This document shows, piece after piece, positions 24,525 to 33,672 of a stretch of DNA of 64,000 bases. The notes beneath the pieces are model-generated. The model was given only the letters and a program-made list of their open reading frames with translations, had not been told where the DNA came from and did no database searches. Within the stretch, counting starts at the first letter, position 1. Every line of letters begins with the position of its first letter. This DNA comes from CAYOSF01 sp964406605 (GTDB lineage Bacteria > Chloroflexota > Dehalococcoidia > DSTF01 > RBG-16-68-14), in the NCBI GenBank assembly GCA_964406605.1, contig CAYOSF010000003.1:124001-188000 (forward strand), written 5' to 3'. Position numbers and translations under genes: made by a program.

Positions 24525-27500
24525 GTGGGCCCGGTGCAAGACTTCTACTCGGACAACACCGAGCTATCGATAGTGCTCGTCAGCGTGATCGGCACGTTCC
24601 TGTGCATGAAGCTGCTCCCTGGCGTCTGGTCCGCCTTGGTTTCTGGAGCGCTGAGGGTGGGAGGTACGCTGAATACTACCGTTGCGCGATGGTCCTTCGA
24701 GCGCCAGTATCTTACGTGGGTGGTTCTGGAGCAAAGACCCATGAGCCTCAGTGGAGCAATTGGGAGCGGCCCAAAGCCGTTGTTGGAGGATGTGTTCGTC
24801 CCCATTGGCGTTCGCGATACCGATGCGCCCGAAGAGACCGTTGAACCGACGGCGCCGACGCGGCGTCCGGGATTGGCTGAGAGGATGCGGCTGACGCCGC
24901 TTTACTTCCTCTTGGTCGCCAGCAGGGTGGCTCGCAGCGTCAATATGGCGGTTCGGGGCGGAACAAGGGTTTCGGCAATCGAATACCCGTTTCCGGGACG
25001 GCGCACAAAGCGGCCCCGGCTCCGTTACTTCTTGGACCGAACAAGGGGGCTGTGGCTCCCCGGGGGCCTTGTGGCTGCGCTTGCAGCAGTGGCAGGTGGA
25101 GTGGCAATGCTCTACTGGTTGGTGTGGAGAGTGGGAGGGTGGCTACACCTCCTGGCCGTTGCCGTAGCGGTAGCCGTTCTCCTTCCTTATCTCTTGCGCC
25201 GCACCTACCGGGGCGAGCGCGACCCTGCTGCGGGCGTGCGTGAACGTGCTGTGTGGCGCTTGCTCCTCTCTGCCCACCAACGCGTGGCGCTGCTTGGCGA
25301 GCCAGGGGCGGGAAAGACTAGTCTGTTGCAGTACATCGCCATAACCCTGGCAGGTGAGCGGGCGGGCGAACGGAGACTACGCCGGGCAGGTATTGTGAAG
25401 AAGCGGCTGGGGGACATCAGGTGGATGCTCCCGATTCATATTCCTCTGAGAACCGTGAGGTTTGATGGTGACAAGGGCAGCGCTCTCTTGAGTGCGTTTC
25501 TCAGAACCTTGCCGACCGACATCCAAGGTGCGTTCCGGCCCGAGTGGCTAGAAAGGCATCTCGGGAAGGGGGACTGCGTCTTACTGCTGGATGGCGTGGA
25601 TGAAGTCTCAACAGATGAGCAGCTCGGGCGTCTGCGCAGCGAACTGAGAGGCATGGTGGCCCGCTATCCCAAGGCGCGCATGATCATAACTTCTCGCCAC
25701 GCGGGTTGGCGAGGCGGCCCCGGCATCCCTCTACGCCAGTTGCGAGTGGAGGAACTCACCCCTCCGCAGCGTGACCGGTTCGTTCATGCTTGGTTCGACG
25801 TAGCCGAGCGCGAAGGGAGGACTGATACTGGGCGTGGCGCGTCAGAATCGGAACGGCGCTTCGGTGTGCGGCGAGCACGAGAGAAGGCAGAACGACTCCT
25901 CGCCGCGTTTGAGGAAGTCCCAGCTATCGGAGAACTGGCGAGGAACCCTCTGCTACTCTCTCTCATGTGCTACGTGCACTACCACAAGCAGCTTCCGCGG
26001 GAGCGTGCCAGCCTGTATTCGGACTGCAGTGAGTTCCTCCTAGGCAAGTGGGATGAGGAGAAGGGCGCGCAGATCGGCGACACGCGTCTAACCCTCCTCC
26101 AGAAGGAACTCATCATGCAGGATTTGGCGTTTGCAGCCCAATCCCGCGGCATAGGGAATGGTCGGGAGTTCTCCAAGCCAGAGTGTGTTGGCATTGTGGC
26201 CTCTCGCCTTCACCAGTACAGACTCGACGACCTTGAGCCAGGGTGGTTGTTTGACAAACTGGTCGAGCGGAGTGGCATAGTGGTGACAGTGGAGGCCTAT
26301 GCGGACGCGTACATGTTCGCCCACCTGACATTCCAGGAGTACTATTCAGCCAAGCACGTTCTGCAAAGGGGTGTGCAAGGACTGCAGGAGGTTCTGGACT
26401 CGTTCGAAGCGGAGATAGATGGCCGGTGGCGGGAGCCACTCCTGCTGTATTCCTCTCTCGTGCCTGACTCAACAGAGTTGCTCCGCCGCCTTCCCTCGCG
26501 CACCGACCTGTTTGGGAGACGAGTCGGACTAGCTGTCCAGCTCGTGGAGTATGCAACATCTGTTGAGGATCGCTCAACCGAGGAGACGGCGATCGAAGAT
26601 GCGTATCGAGCCATGGGCCTGAACACGGACGCAGGCTCCGTGTCGCGGACTGAGAAGAGGCTTCTGTGTCGGTTTGTAAGAACCGACCAGTTCGCCGTGG
26701 CCGTCGCGACCAGACACCTACGCGGGCTTGCCGCACCGGCGCGGGAGCAGACCATTCTTGAGTGCCTACAGGACACCGACCACCAGCAAGAAGCGCGCTG
26801 GCTCATGGATGCCATGCTAGGTCTCGAGGACCCACCACGGTCTCGACCGGTAGCTCTGGCACTCCTTGATCTTATGCAGGGCGGCGCTGACATCGACAGG
26901 CCAGCCCGCCTCCTGATGGAGTTCGCTCCCGCGGATGTAGACATGTTTCGGCTACTCAGTGTCTTGGAGGGCACGCGGCAGGGTGGGCAGGAACACTCCT
27001 TGCGCACGCTGTACTACACTTCCGATGGCCCGGATCAGTTGGTGCCTGCGGGCGGCGAGTTGGGGCCAACTGTCTACTTGCGTCGTGTCTATTATCTCTC
27101 GGAAAGACATGGACCTGGCCTCGGCGAGCTGTTGGACATGGACGAGTATGACCCGGGCTACGCGCTCGGCCACCAGGATCCAGTGACAGGGCTCATTCTG
27201 CGCTTGTTCCCCGAAGAACGCGAGGTGGCCACCCGGCTACACGCTATGTACGTTGGGTTCGCACCTCACCTGCCACAGACTTACTGGCCGGTCATTCGCA
27301 GTCTACCGCCGGATGACCTCGCTGCCGCCGTCGACCGGCTCCTTCAGATGGCCCGGGAGGGAGGTGAGCGTGAGCAGGAGTTTGCATTGTCGGGGCTGGC
27401 TCAAGCTTGGTCACGCTGCCGACCGGGGCCGGGCGCCCAGGTGCTCCTTGACTGCAGGCTTTCGTCGCCCTTCTTCTCCGTGCGGCTCGCCGCCTTCCGC

Positions 27501-28115
27501 GCAGCACAGGCCGCCGATACGGCCCATCACCAGCACCTCCGTGAGCTCATAGTCCGCGCCGTGAGTTGGCGCAGTTCCTCCGCCGTACTGGCTGCGCTTC
27601 GCGCTTTCGTGCTGGGTCGCGGTTTTCTGGGGCAGGAGCGCTTTGAGTTGGCCAGGCTGGTCAGCCAGTTGCCCGAAGTGGATCCCTCAGGTGAGTCCGC
27701 GCCCATCGTTATGGAACTCCTCAAGTCGTTCCCAGATATGGACCACGTGGATTACGAGTCATTCGAACTAGGCAGGGCGGCGTGCTTGTGTCTCTTGAAG
27801 TGGGATTCCGACGTTTCTGCACAGGACAGCGGTCTTGTGTTGCGGTGGGTAGTTTCGGAGCCGTGGTACCTCGCAATTCGCACGGGTCCGCATTTTCGAG
27901 CGTCACATGGCGATGCCATCACCGAGAAGCTCCTTGAGTCCAGCCAGGGCTCTTGGGCGTTTCCCGCAATCATCGCACTCCATCCAGATGGACTATCGCC
28001 TGAGCGGGTGGATGCAGCTGCGGCGGGCTCCGTGGATTCTTCGTGGGATGAGGCGCTCGTGCTTGTGTATCCCCAGCTCCTTACGCCTCCCGTCGCTGAG
28101 AGCGCCGACGTCTAG
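24525..28115 (+). CDS. membrane-anchored NACHT-type STAND NTPase
   Basis: 1,196 residues from GTG with AAGGAGG eight bases upstream. Order: one hydrophobic segment at about 14-31; a short domain with LLEDVFVPIGV (86-96); two membrane helices at about 182-202 and 206-223; then a NACHT NTPase with Walker A GEPGAGKTS (258-266), Walker B VLLLDGVDE (352-360) and sensor-1-like MIITSRHAGW (386-395); a helical region with ELARNPLLLSLMC; and from about residue 600 a long alpha-helical repeat array. Bacterial NACHT proteins are known antiphage or signalling ATPases that oligomerise on sensing. Here the effector may be the membrane segments. No partner gene is adjacent on the same strand. A defence role is an inference. 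Confidence 0.85.
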   Translation: MGPVQDFYSDNTELSIVLVSVIGTFLCMKLLPGVWSALVSGALRVGGTLNTTVARWSFERQYLTWVVLEQRPMSLSGAIGSGPKPLLEDVFVPIGVRDTDAPEETVEPTAPTRRPGLAERMRLTPLYFLLVASRVARSVNMAVRGGTRVSAIEYPFPGRRTKRPRLRYFLDRTRGLWLPGGLVAALAAVAGGVAMLYWLVWRVGGWLHLLAVAVAVAVLLPYLLRRTYRGERDPAAGVRERAVWRLLLSAHQRVALLGEPGAGKTSLLQYIAITLAGERAGERRLRRAGIVKKRLGDIRWMLPIHIPLRTVRFDGDKGSALLSAFLRTLPTDIQGAFRPEWLERHLGKGDCVLLLDGVDEVSTDEQLGRLRSELRGMVARYPKARMIITSRHAGWRGGPGIPLRQLRVEELTPPQRDRFVHAWFDVAEREGRTDTGRGASESERRFGVRRAREKAERLLAAFEEVPAIGELARNPLLLSLMCYVHYHKQLPRERASLYSDCSEFLLGKWDEEKGAQIGDTRLTLLQKELIMQDLAFAAQSRGIGNGREFSKPECVGIVASRLHQYRLDDLEPGWLFDKLVERSGIVVTVEAYADAYMFAHLTFQEYYSAKHVLQRGVQGLQEVLDSFEAEIDGRWREPLLLYSSLVPDSTELLRRLPSRTDLFGRRVGLAVQLVEYATSVEDRSTEETAIEDAYRAMGLNTDAGSVSRTEKRLLCRFVRTDQFAVAVATRHLRGLAAPAREQTILECLQDTDHQQEARWLMDAMLGLEDPPRSRPVALALLDLMQGGADIDRPARLLMEFAPADVDMFRLLSVLEGTRQGGQEHSLRTLYYTSDGPDQLVPAGGELGPTVYLRRVYYLSERHGPGLGELLDMDEYDPGYALGHQDPVTGLILRLFPEEREVATRLHAMYVGFAPHLPQTYWPVIRSLPPDDLAAAVDRLLQMAREGGEREQEFALSGLAQAWSRCRPGPGAQVLLDCRLSSPFFSVRLAAFRAAQAADTAHHQHLRELIVRAVSWRSSSAVLAALRAFVLGRGFLGQERFELARLVSQLPEVDPSGESAPIVMELLKSFPDMDHVDYESFELGRAACLCLLKWDSDVSAQDSGLVLRWVVSEPWYLAIRTGPHFRASHGDAITEKLLESSQGSWAFPAIIALHPDGLSPERVDAAAAGSVDSSWDEALVLVYPQLLTPPVAESADV

Positions 28116-28159
28116 GTGCCTTCGCGCCACCGTCCTTGTCCCTCCCCCGCGCTCGCTCG

Positions 28160-28165
28160 TATGAT
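28160..28165 (+). promoter_or_regulatory. -10 hexamer of leaderless LOG-like gene
   Basis: TATGAT, nine bases before the ATG at 28175, with no Shine-Dalgarno sequence between. Confidence 0.5.
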
Positions 28166-28174
28166 GGCCTCGCC

Positions 28175-28651
28175 ATGATCATCGCCGTCATTGGGGGCGA
28201 CAGGCCGCCGCCGGAGGCCCTGCCCGTGGCCGAGGCCGTCGGCCGGGAGCTGGCCCAGCGGGGCCACACCGTCATCTGCGGCGGCCGCGGCGGCGTGATG
28301 GAGGCCGCCTGCCGGGGCGCCCGAGGGGCCGGCGGCCACACGATCGGCGTGCTGCCCGGCCCGGACCGGCAAGATGCGAACCCCCACGTCGAGTTCCCTA
28401 TCGTCACCAACCTGGGCGCCGCCCGCAACACCATCGTCGTCCTCTCCGCCGACGCCGTCATCGCCGTCGACGGCTCGTACGGCACGCTCTCGGAGATCGC
28501 CCTGGCGCGGGTCCACGGCAAGCCGGTCGTTGGGCTCGGCACCTGGCGCATCAGCCGCCCCGACGGGACCGAGGACGGCAGCATCCTGCGGGCGGAGGAT
28601 GCGGCGGAGGCCGTCGAGAGGGCGGTAGCGGCGGCGGGAGCGCGGCCGTGA
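28175..28651 (+). CDS. TIGR00725/LOG-like nucleotide-binding protein
   Basis: 158 residues with a Rossmann-like fold. MIIAVIGGDRPPP at the start, VICGGRGGVMEAACRGARG and GSYGTLSEIALAR are the signature motifs of the LOG/YvdD-like family (TIGR00725 branch, related to molybdenum-cofactor carrier proteins). Family members bind nucleotides or hydrolyse nucleoside monophosphates; the role in bacteria outside plant associates is unclear. The start is placed at 28175 by homology; a -10 TATGAT nine bases upstream suggests a leaderless transcript. It overlaps the thioesterase gene by four bases (GTGA). Confidence 0.82.
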   Translation: MIIAVIGGDRPPPEALPVAEAVGRELAQRGHTVICGGRGGVMEAACRGARGAGGHTIGVLPGPDRQDANPHVEFPIVTNLGAARNTIVVLSADAVIAVDGSYGTLSEIALARVHGKPVVGLGTWRISRPDGTEDGSILRAEDAAEAVERAVAAAGARP

Positions 28652-29163
28652 CCGCGGACGCCGACCCGCGCGACGAACTGCTCGCAGCCCTGGACGGTCT
28701 CACCGATGATCAAGTCCGGACGCTCGTGGCCTGGGCCGGCACGCTCCGGCGCGAGTCCGTGACCTCGAAACCGGGGCGGAGCCTCGGATCGCTGGGCGAG
28801 CTGCTCGGCATCGTCCCCGACATTGTGGAGCCCGGACGCTCTCGCATGAGCCTCAACGTCGACCGCGCCTGGCTCAACCCGAACGGCTCCCTCCACGGCG
28901 CCGTGATCTACGCCATGGTCGACTACGGGATGGGCGGCGCCGTTCAGGTGGGCCTACCCGCCGGCCAGTACTGCGCTACCATCGAGGTGAAGATCAGCTA
29001 CCTGGCGCCGGTCTGGGAGGGCACGCTCACGGTCGACACGGAGGTGGTGAAGCGCGGGCGCAACATCGCCTTCACCGAATCGAAGGTCAGGGACGGGAAC
29101 GGTCGGCTGGTCGTGACGGCCAGCGGCTCCATGTTCATCATCCGCCCCGAAAAGAAGCAGTAG
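28648..29163 (+). CDS. PaaI-like hotdog-fold thioesterase
   Basis: 171 residues. An acidic N-terminal stretch of about 40 residues precedes a hotdog domain: RMSLNVDRAWLNPNGSLHGAVIYAMVDYGMGG, interrupted here after key residues NGSLHGA, which carry the Asn and Gly of the PaaI active site; then ATIEVKISYLAPV and FTESKVRDGNGRLVVTASGSMFI. PaaI-type enzymes hydrolyse acyl-CoA thioesters in the cytosol. The GTG start overlaps the stop of the LOG-like gene. Enolase follows 14 bases after its stop. Confidence 0.85.
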   Translation: MTADADPRDELLAALDGLTDDQVRTLVAWAGTLRRESVTSKPGRSLGSLGELLGIVPDIVEPGRSRMSLNVDRAWLNPNGSLHGAVIYAMVDYGMGGAVQVGLPAGQYCATIEVKISYLAPVWEGTLTVDTEVVKRGRNIAFTESKVRDGNGRLVVTASGSMFIIRPEKKQ

Positions 29164-29177
29164 GAAGGAGTCCTGCG

Positions 29178-30473
29178 ATGCAGATCGCAGCCGTGCACGC
29201 ACGCGAGATCCTGGATTCTCGCGGCAACCCGACGTTGGAGGTGGAGGTCGCCCTCGAAGGAGGCGCTCAGGGCCTGGCCGCCGTTCCGTCCGGCGCCAGC
29301 ACGGGCGCCCATGAGGCGCTCGAGCTGCGCGACGGCGACTCGAAGCGCTACGGCGGGAAGGGCGTGCTCAAGGCGGTGGGCTACGTCAACGGTGAGATCG
29401 CTTCGGCCGTGAAGGGCCTCCCGGCGGACGATCAGGGCGTTCTCGACCGCCGCCTCATCGACCTCGACGGCACGCCGACGAAGTCGCGCCTCGGCGCGAA
29501 CGCGATCCTGGGCGTCTCGCTGGCCGCCGCCCGCGCGGCCGCCGCGGCGCGCGGAGAGTCGCTCTTCCGCTATCTGGGCGGCCTGACGGGCGGCCCGGAC
29601 GGCGGCGCCGGCCTTCTGCCCGCCCCCATGTGCAACATCCTGAACGGCGGCAAGCACGCGGAGGGCTCGACGGACTTCCAGGAGTTCATGGTCATGCCCC
29701 TGGGCGCCTCGACTTTCTCCGAGGCGCTGCGCATGGCGGCGGAGGTCTACCACGCTCTGGGCAAGCTGATCAAGGGCCGTGGCCTGCCCACCACCGTCGG
29801 CGACGAGGGCGGCTTCGCGCCCCCCGGCCTCGCCAACGACGAGGCCATCGCTCTGGTGACGAGCGCCATCGAGGCCGCCGGCTACCGTCCCGGCGAGGAC
29901 CTCTCCGTCGCTCTCGATCCCGCCGCCAGCGAGCTGTTCCAGGACGGTTCGTACCGCCTGGAGCGTGAGGGCCGGACGCTCTCCTCCAGCGAGCTGGTAG
30001 CGATCTGGGAGGACTGGCGGGACCGCTACCCCATCGTGAGCATCGAGGACGGGATGGCGGAGGACGACTGGGAGGGCTGGAGCGGGCTCGTGCAGCGCCT
30101 GGGCGACCGCACGCAGATCGTGGGCGACGACCTGCTCGTCACCAACGTCGAGCGCATCGAACGGGGGATCCGCGAGAAGGCGGCCAACTCGGTGCTCATC
30201 AAGCTCAACCAGATCGGTACGCTGACCGAGACGCTGGCCGCGATCGATACCGCCCGCCAAGCTGGCTGGACCGCCGTCATCAGCCATCGCAGCGGCGAGA
30301 CGGAGGACACCACTATCGCCGACCTGGCCGTGGCCACCGGCGTCGGGCAGATCAAGACCGGGGCGCCCGCGCGCAGCGAGCGGACGGCCAAGTACAACCG
30401 GCTGCTGCGCATCGAGGAGGAGCTCGGTCCGTCTGCCGCCTATGCAGGGAGAGACGCGCTGAAGCGGGGGTAG
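29178..30473 (+). CDS. eno: enolase
   Basis: 431 residues, full length. Glycolytic dehydration of 2-phosphoglycerate to phosphoenolpyruvate, Mg-dependent, cytosolic. Landmarks: AREILDSRGNPTLEVEV, SGASTGAHEALELRDGD, the metal ligands in VSIEDGMAEDDW and GDDLLVTN, catalytic Lys in LIKLNQIGT and SHRSGETEDTTIADLAVA. AGGAAGGAG precedes the ATG. With the LOG-like and thioesterase genes it forms a tight plus-strand run, but the functional association is not obvious. Confidence 0.97.
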   Translation: MQIAAVHAREILDSRGNPTLEVEVALEGGAQGLAAVPSGASTGAHEALELRDGDSKRYGGKGVLKAVGYVNGEIASAVKGLPADDQGVLDRRLIDLDGTPTKSRLGANAILGVSLAAARAAAAARGESLFRYLGGLTGGPDGGAGLLPAPMCNILNGGKHAEGSTDFQEFMVMPLGASTFSEALRMAAEVYHALGKLIKGRGLPTTVGDEGGFAPPGLANDEAIALVTSAIEAAGYRPGEDLSVALDPAASELFQDGSYRLEREGRTLSSSELVAIWEDWRDRYPIVSIEDGMAEDDWEGWSGLVQRLGDRTQIVGDDLLVTNVERIERGIREKAANSVLIKLNQIGTLTETLAAIDTARQAGWTAVISHRSGETEDTTIADLAVATGVGQIKTGAPARSERTAKYNRLLRIEEELGPSAAYAGRDALKRG

Positions 30474-30559
30474 GACAGCGCCCACGGCCCGCCCGGCTTC
30501 AGCCCGCGCTCCCCGAAGCGCTACAATACGCGGGAGAGAGTACTCGGTAAGGTGCGTAG

Positions 30560-30796
30560 ATGCTGACAGCGTACATCACCGCAGCGATGGGTCGAGCCCG
30601 GTACAAGCTCATCGACGACGGGACTTACTTCGGTGAGATTCCGGGTCTCCAGGGCGTTTGGGCGAACGCGAAGACGCTGGAGTCCTGCCGCGAGGAGCTC
30701 CAGGAAGTCCTGGAGGACTGGCTCATCTTGAAACTGAGGGACGGCGACGACATCCCTCGTATGGGCAGGGTCCAGCTCAGAAGGAAGTCCGCATAG
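30560..30796 (+). CDS. hicB: HicB-type antitoxin
   Basis: 78 residues. The partial RNase H-like fold of HicB is recognised by YKLIDDGTYFGEIPGLQGVWANAKTLESC and EELQEVLEDWLILKLRDG; key residues are the GEIPGL turn. There is no added DNA-binding domain, as in short HicB forms. A -10 TACAAT lies at 30522-30527 and AAGGTG precedes the ATG. The stop is three bases before the HicA start. HicB neutralises HicA and usually represses the operon; in many genomes the antitoxin gene comes second, here it comes first. Confidence 0.85.
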   Translation: MLTAYITAAMGRARYKLIDDGTYFGEIPGLQGVWANAKTLESCREELQEVLEDWLILKLRDGDDIPRMGRVQLRRKSA

Positions 30797-30798
30797 CG

Positions 30799-31008
30799 GT
30801 GCGCCCAATCTCCCGTCGGGAACTGATCCGCAGATTCCGCAAACTGGGTTTCGATGGACCGCATTCCGGCGGTCGTCACGCCTTTATGAAGCGTGGATCT
30901 CTCAAAGTCCGCATTCCCAATCCCCACCGTCAGGACATCACCGTATCGCTTCAACGGGAGATTCTGAGGCACGCGGGAGTCACGGAATCGGCTTGGGAGA
31001 GCGTTTAG
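30799..31008 (+). CDS. hicA: HicA-type mRNA interferase toxin
   Basis: 69 residues from GTG at 30799. HicA has a dsRBD-like fold and cleaves mRNA. Typical residues are ISRRELIRRFRKLGF, GGRHAFMKRGS with the catalytic His, and IPNPHRQDITVSLQREILRHAGV. Two codons separate it from hicB, confirming a toxin-antitoxin pair. A longer frame exists upstream within hicB, but it lacks homology. Located between enolase and the dockerin block. Confidence 0.88.
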   Translation: MRPISRRELIRRFRKLGFDGPHSGGRHAFMKRGSLKVRIPNPHRQDITVSLQREILRHAGVTESAWESV

Positions 31009-31046
31009 CGGCGTCTGTGGCGGGACTCTCTAGCTTGTGCGGTGGT

Positions 31047-31106
31047 TTGACTCGCATCTATCCTTGTCTCTATCCTGTCCGCAGAATCGGCGGGGTCATC
31101 CGCTGG
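31047..31106 (+). promoter_or_regulatory. promoter plus 5' hairpin, dockerin gene 1
   Basis: TTGACT (31047), 18-base spacer, TATCCT (31071-31076), ten bases, then the hairpin TCGGCGG-GGTCAT-CCGCTGG (31087-31106). The hairpin would begin within the first few nucleotides of the mRNA. The GTG start is 30 bases further. The same layout occurs at 32260 and 35003. Confidence 0.6.
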
Positions 31107-31136
31107 CCAAGCATGTTGGGAAGGAGGAAGCTTCCA

Positions 31137-32228
31137 GTGCGTCTGGCACTTCTTGTTCTCCTCGTTGTGCTCGCCTCAAGCCTCGTTGCCGGCTCGCCAT
31201 CGCGGCCGCGACCCGCCATGGCTGCCTTCCCCGGCGCGAACGGGAAGATCGCATTCGAGAGCTATCGCCCGGGCAACTGGGAGGTGTTCTTGATAGGCGG
31301 CGGCCTTCCGCTTGGAAACATCACCAACAACAGCGCGAGTGACCTGCTGCCGGCCTGGTCGCCGGACGGCTCGAAGATCGCGTTTGTCTCGGATCGCGAC
31401 GGCGACTGGGAGATCTTCGTGATGAACGCGGACGGTACCGGTCAGACGCAGATCACCAGCAACTCGGCGACGGATTCCTACCCGGCTTGGTCGCCGGACG
31501 GCTCTCGCATCGCGTTCGGGAGCCACCGAGACGGCGACTTGGAGATCTACACCATGGGCGCCGATGGCTCCGGGCAGACGAGACTGACGGTGAGCGTCGG
31601 CGACGACTACGCCCCGGCCTGGTCGCCTGACGGGACCAAGATCGCCTTCTATAGCGGCAGAGACGGCAACCACGAGATCTACGTGATGAACGCTGACGGC
31701 ACGCACCAGGTCAATCTGACCCACAGCGCGGCAGCCGACCTCCACCCGAACTGGTCGCCCGACGGATCGAGGCTGGCGTTCGAGAGCGATCGCGACGGGA
31801 ACGCGGAGGTCTACCTCATGAACGCTGACGGCAGCGGCCAGACGAACCTCACCAACCACCAGGCGACCGACGGGATCCCCGTCTGGTCACCCGACGGGTC
31901 GCGGTTGGCCTTTGTGAGTGACCGGGACGGCAACGCGGAGATCTACACGATGAACGCCGATGGCACGGGCCAGGCTCGCGAGACCATCAATCTCTCATCG
32001 GACGGCGCACCCGACTGGCAGCCGTTGCACACAGGGGACGTGAACTGCGACAGCGCGATCAACGCCATCGACGCCGCGCTCGTGCTGCAGTTCGGCGCCG
32101 GCTTGGTTCAGTCGCTACCCTGCCAGCAGAACGGCGACGTGAACGGAGACGCCGTCATCAACGCCGTCGATGCAGCACTGATCCTGCAGTTCACGGCGGG
32201 GCTGATACCGGGCCTGCAGCCCCAATAG
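31137..32228 (+). CDS. secreted PD40/TolB-like beta-propeller with C-terminal dockerin
   Basis: 363 residues from GTG at 31137, chosen because AAGGAGG lies nine bases before it and the signal peptide (RLALLVLLVVLASSLVAG) then starts at once; an ATG at 31113 lies upstream of that site. The body is a series of PD40 blades of about 43 residues with the refrain WSPDGSKIAF and MNADGTGQT, giving a six- or seven-bladed propeller. The last 62 residues are a type I dockerin: GDVNCDSAINAIDAALVLQ and GDVNGDAVINAVDAALILQ, each with the Ca-binding Asp/Asn loop. It is exported and probably docked to a cohesin protein; no cohesin is encoded in this window. Close paralogue of the next gene. Confidence 0.88.
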   Translation: MRLALLVLLVVLASSLVAGSPSRPRPAMAAFPGANGKIAFESYRPGNWEVFLIGGGLPLGNITNNSASDLLPAWSPDGSKIAFVSDRDGDWEIFVMNADGTGQTQITSNSATDSYPAWSPDGSRIAFGSHRDGDLEIYTMGADGSGQTRLTVSVGDDYAPAWSPDGTKIAFYSGRDGNHEIYVMNADGTHQVNLTHSAAADLHPNWSPDGSRLAFESDRDGNAEVYLMNADGSGQTNLTNHQATDGIPVWSPDGSRLAFVSDRDGNAEIYTMNADGTGQARETINLSSDGAPDWQPLHTGDVNCDSAINAIDAALVLQFGAGLVQSLPCQQNGDVNGDAVINAVDAALILQFTAGLIPGLQPQ

Positions 32229-32259
32229 CCGGGGGCAAGGCGGCGGCCCCGGTGGCGGA

Positions 32260-32319
32260 TTGACTGGGTGGGCCCGCCCGTCTAAGGTTTCAACAGCGCC
32301 GGCGGAGCCTTCCGCCGGC
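32260..32319 (+). promoter_or_regulatory. promoter plus 5' hairpin, dockerin gene 2
   Basis: TTGACT (32260-32265), 17-base spacer, TAAGGT (32283-32288), nine bases, then a perfect 9-bp hairpin at 32298-32319: GCCGGCGGA, loop GCCT, TCCGCCGGC. The ATG is 26 bases after the hairpin. Confidence 0.65.
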
Positions 32320-32345
32320 TTGGTGTGCTCTGGGGAGACGAATTC

Positions 32346-33437
32346 ATGATCCGCATGTTCCCATTCGGCCTGCTGGCCGTCCTTGCCGTCGCCGCCGTCG
32401 CCGGCTTGCTTGTCGATGTGGTGCCGTCGCGCGCCGCCGTTCCCGGGGGAAACGGCCGGATCGCCTTCGTCAGCAATCGGGCAGGTAACAACGAGATCTA
32501 CGCCATGAGAGCGGACGGCAGCGGCCAGGAAAGGCTGACCAACAACCAGGCGAGCGATGGCGACCCCGCCTGGTCGCCCGATGGCTCGAAGATCGTGTTC
32601 CAGAGCAACCGTGATGGAAACATCGAGGTCTACGTCATGAACGAGGACGGCAGCGGCCAGACGAATCTGACGGTCAACGCCGCCATCGACACGACTCCGA
32701 GTTGGTCGCCGGACGGCTCCAAGATCGCGTTCGCGACCAACCGGGACGGCAGCTTCGAGATCTATGTCATGAACGCCGACGGCAGCGCCCAGACGAACCT
32801 GACCAACCACGCGGGAGACGATGCCGGTCCCGCTTGGTCACCCGATGGCTCCACGATCGCGTTCACGAGCAACCGTGATGGCAACTTCGAGGTCTACCTC
32901 ATGAACGCTGACGGCAGCGGCCAGACCAACCTGACCAACGACACAGCGGCCGATGCTAATCCCACTTGGTCACCGAACGGCCGGATGATCGCCTTCCACA
33001 GCGACCGCGATGGCGATTTCGAGATCTATGTCACGAACGCGGACGGCATCGGCGTTGGTGCCGCCACGTCCGACCCCGCGACGGATTCCTGCCCCAATTG
33101 GTCGCCGGACGGTCGCTACATCGCGTTCCAGAGCAACCGCGACGGGAACGATGAGATCTATATCGTGGCGCCCAACGGCGCCGGCCTCACGCGGCTCACC
33201 GACAACACCGCGGGCGACTACACTCCCGATTGGCAGCCTCTCTCCCTCGGGGACGTGAACTGCGACGGCATGGTCACCAGCGTCGATGCCGCGCTCATTC
33301 TCCAGTACGACGCAGAGCTCATCTCCTCCCTGTGCCATGGCACAGGGAACGTAGACGGGGCGAGCGGCATCAACAGCATCGATGCGTTGCTCGTCCTGCA
33401 GTTCACGGCGGGCCTGATACCGAGTCTGCCTCCGTAG
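32346..33437 (+). CDS. secreted PD40/TolB-like beta-propeller with C-terminal dockerin
   Basis: 363 residues from ATG at 32346 (GGGGAG eleven bases upstream). Signal peptide MIRMFPFGLLAVLAVAAVAG, then seven PD40 blades with the refrain SPDGSKIAF/NRDG and MNADGSGQTNLT, highly similar to the preceding protein, so the two arose by tandem duplication. The C-terminus is a dockerin: GDVNCDGMVTSVDAALILQ and the second loop NVDGASGINSIDALLVLQ, where the second loop is less canonical. Predicted extracellular; ligand unknown. It has its own promoter with the shared 5' hairpin. Confidence 0.88.
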   Translation: MIRMFPFGLLAVLAVAAVAGLLVDVVPSRAAVPGGNGRIAFVSNRAGNNEIYAMRADGSGQERLTNNQASDGDPAWSPDGSKIVFQSNRDGNIEVYVMNEDGSGQTNLTVNAAIDTTPSWSPDGSKIAFATNRDGSFEIYVMNADGSAQTNLTNHAGDDAGPAWSPDGSTIAFTSNRDGNFEVYLMNADGSGQTNLTNDTAADANPTWSPNGRMIAFHSDRDGDFEIYVTNADGIGVGAATSDPATDSCPNWSPDGRYIAFQSNRDGNDEIYIVAPNGAGLTRLTDNTAGDYTPDWQPLSLGDVNCDGMVTSVDAALILQYDAELISSLCHGTGNVDGASGINSIDALLVLQFTAGLIPSLPP

Positions 33438-33672
33438 CCCGGGATGAGTTGGCAGATGACGTCAGCAACGCGGAAAGCCGATCCCAATCCTGGTCCACGA
33501 GACCCCAGACAGGCTGAGCGCCGCGGGCGGTTGAACCTTCCACTGCCGCGAGCTTGCCTCGACCTGCGATGCGGCTACTCTGCACATGTCAGCCGAGACG
33601 CTCCATGGCGGCGACGGAGGAGCCCCAGCACTGACGCGCTGGAATGTAGCCGGGATTGTGGAGTCGCAGATC

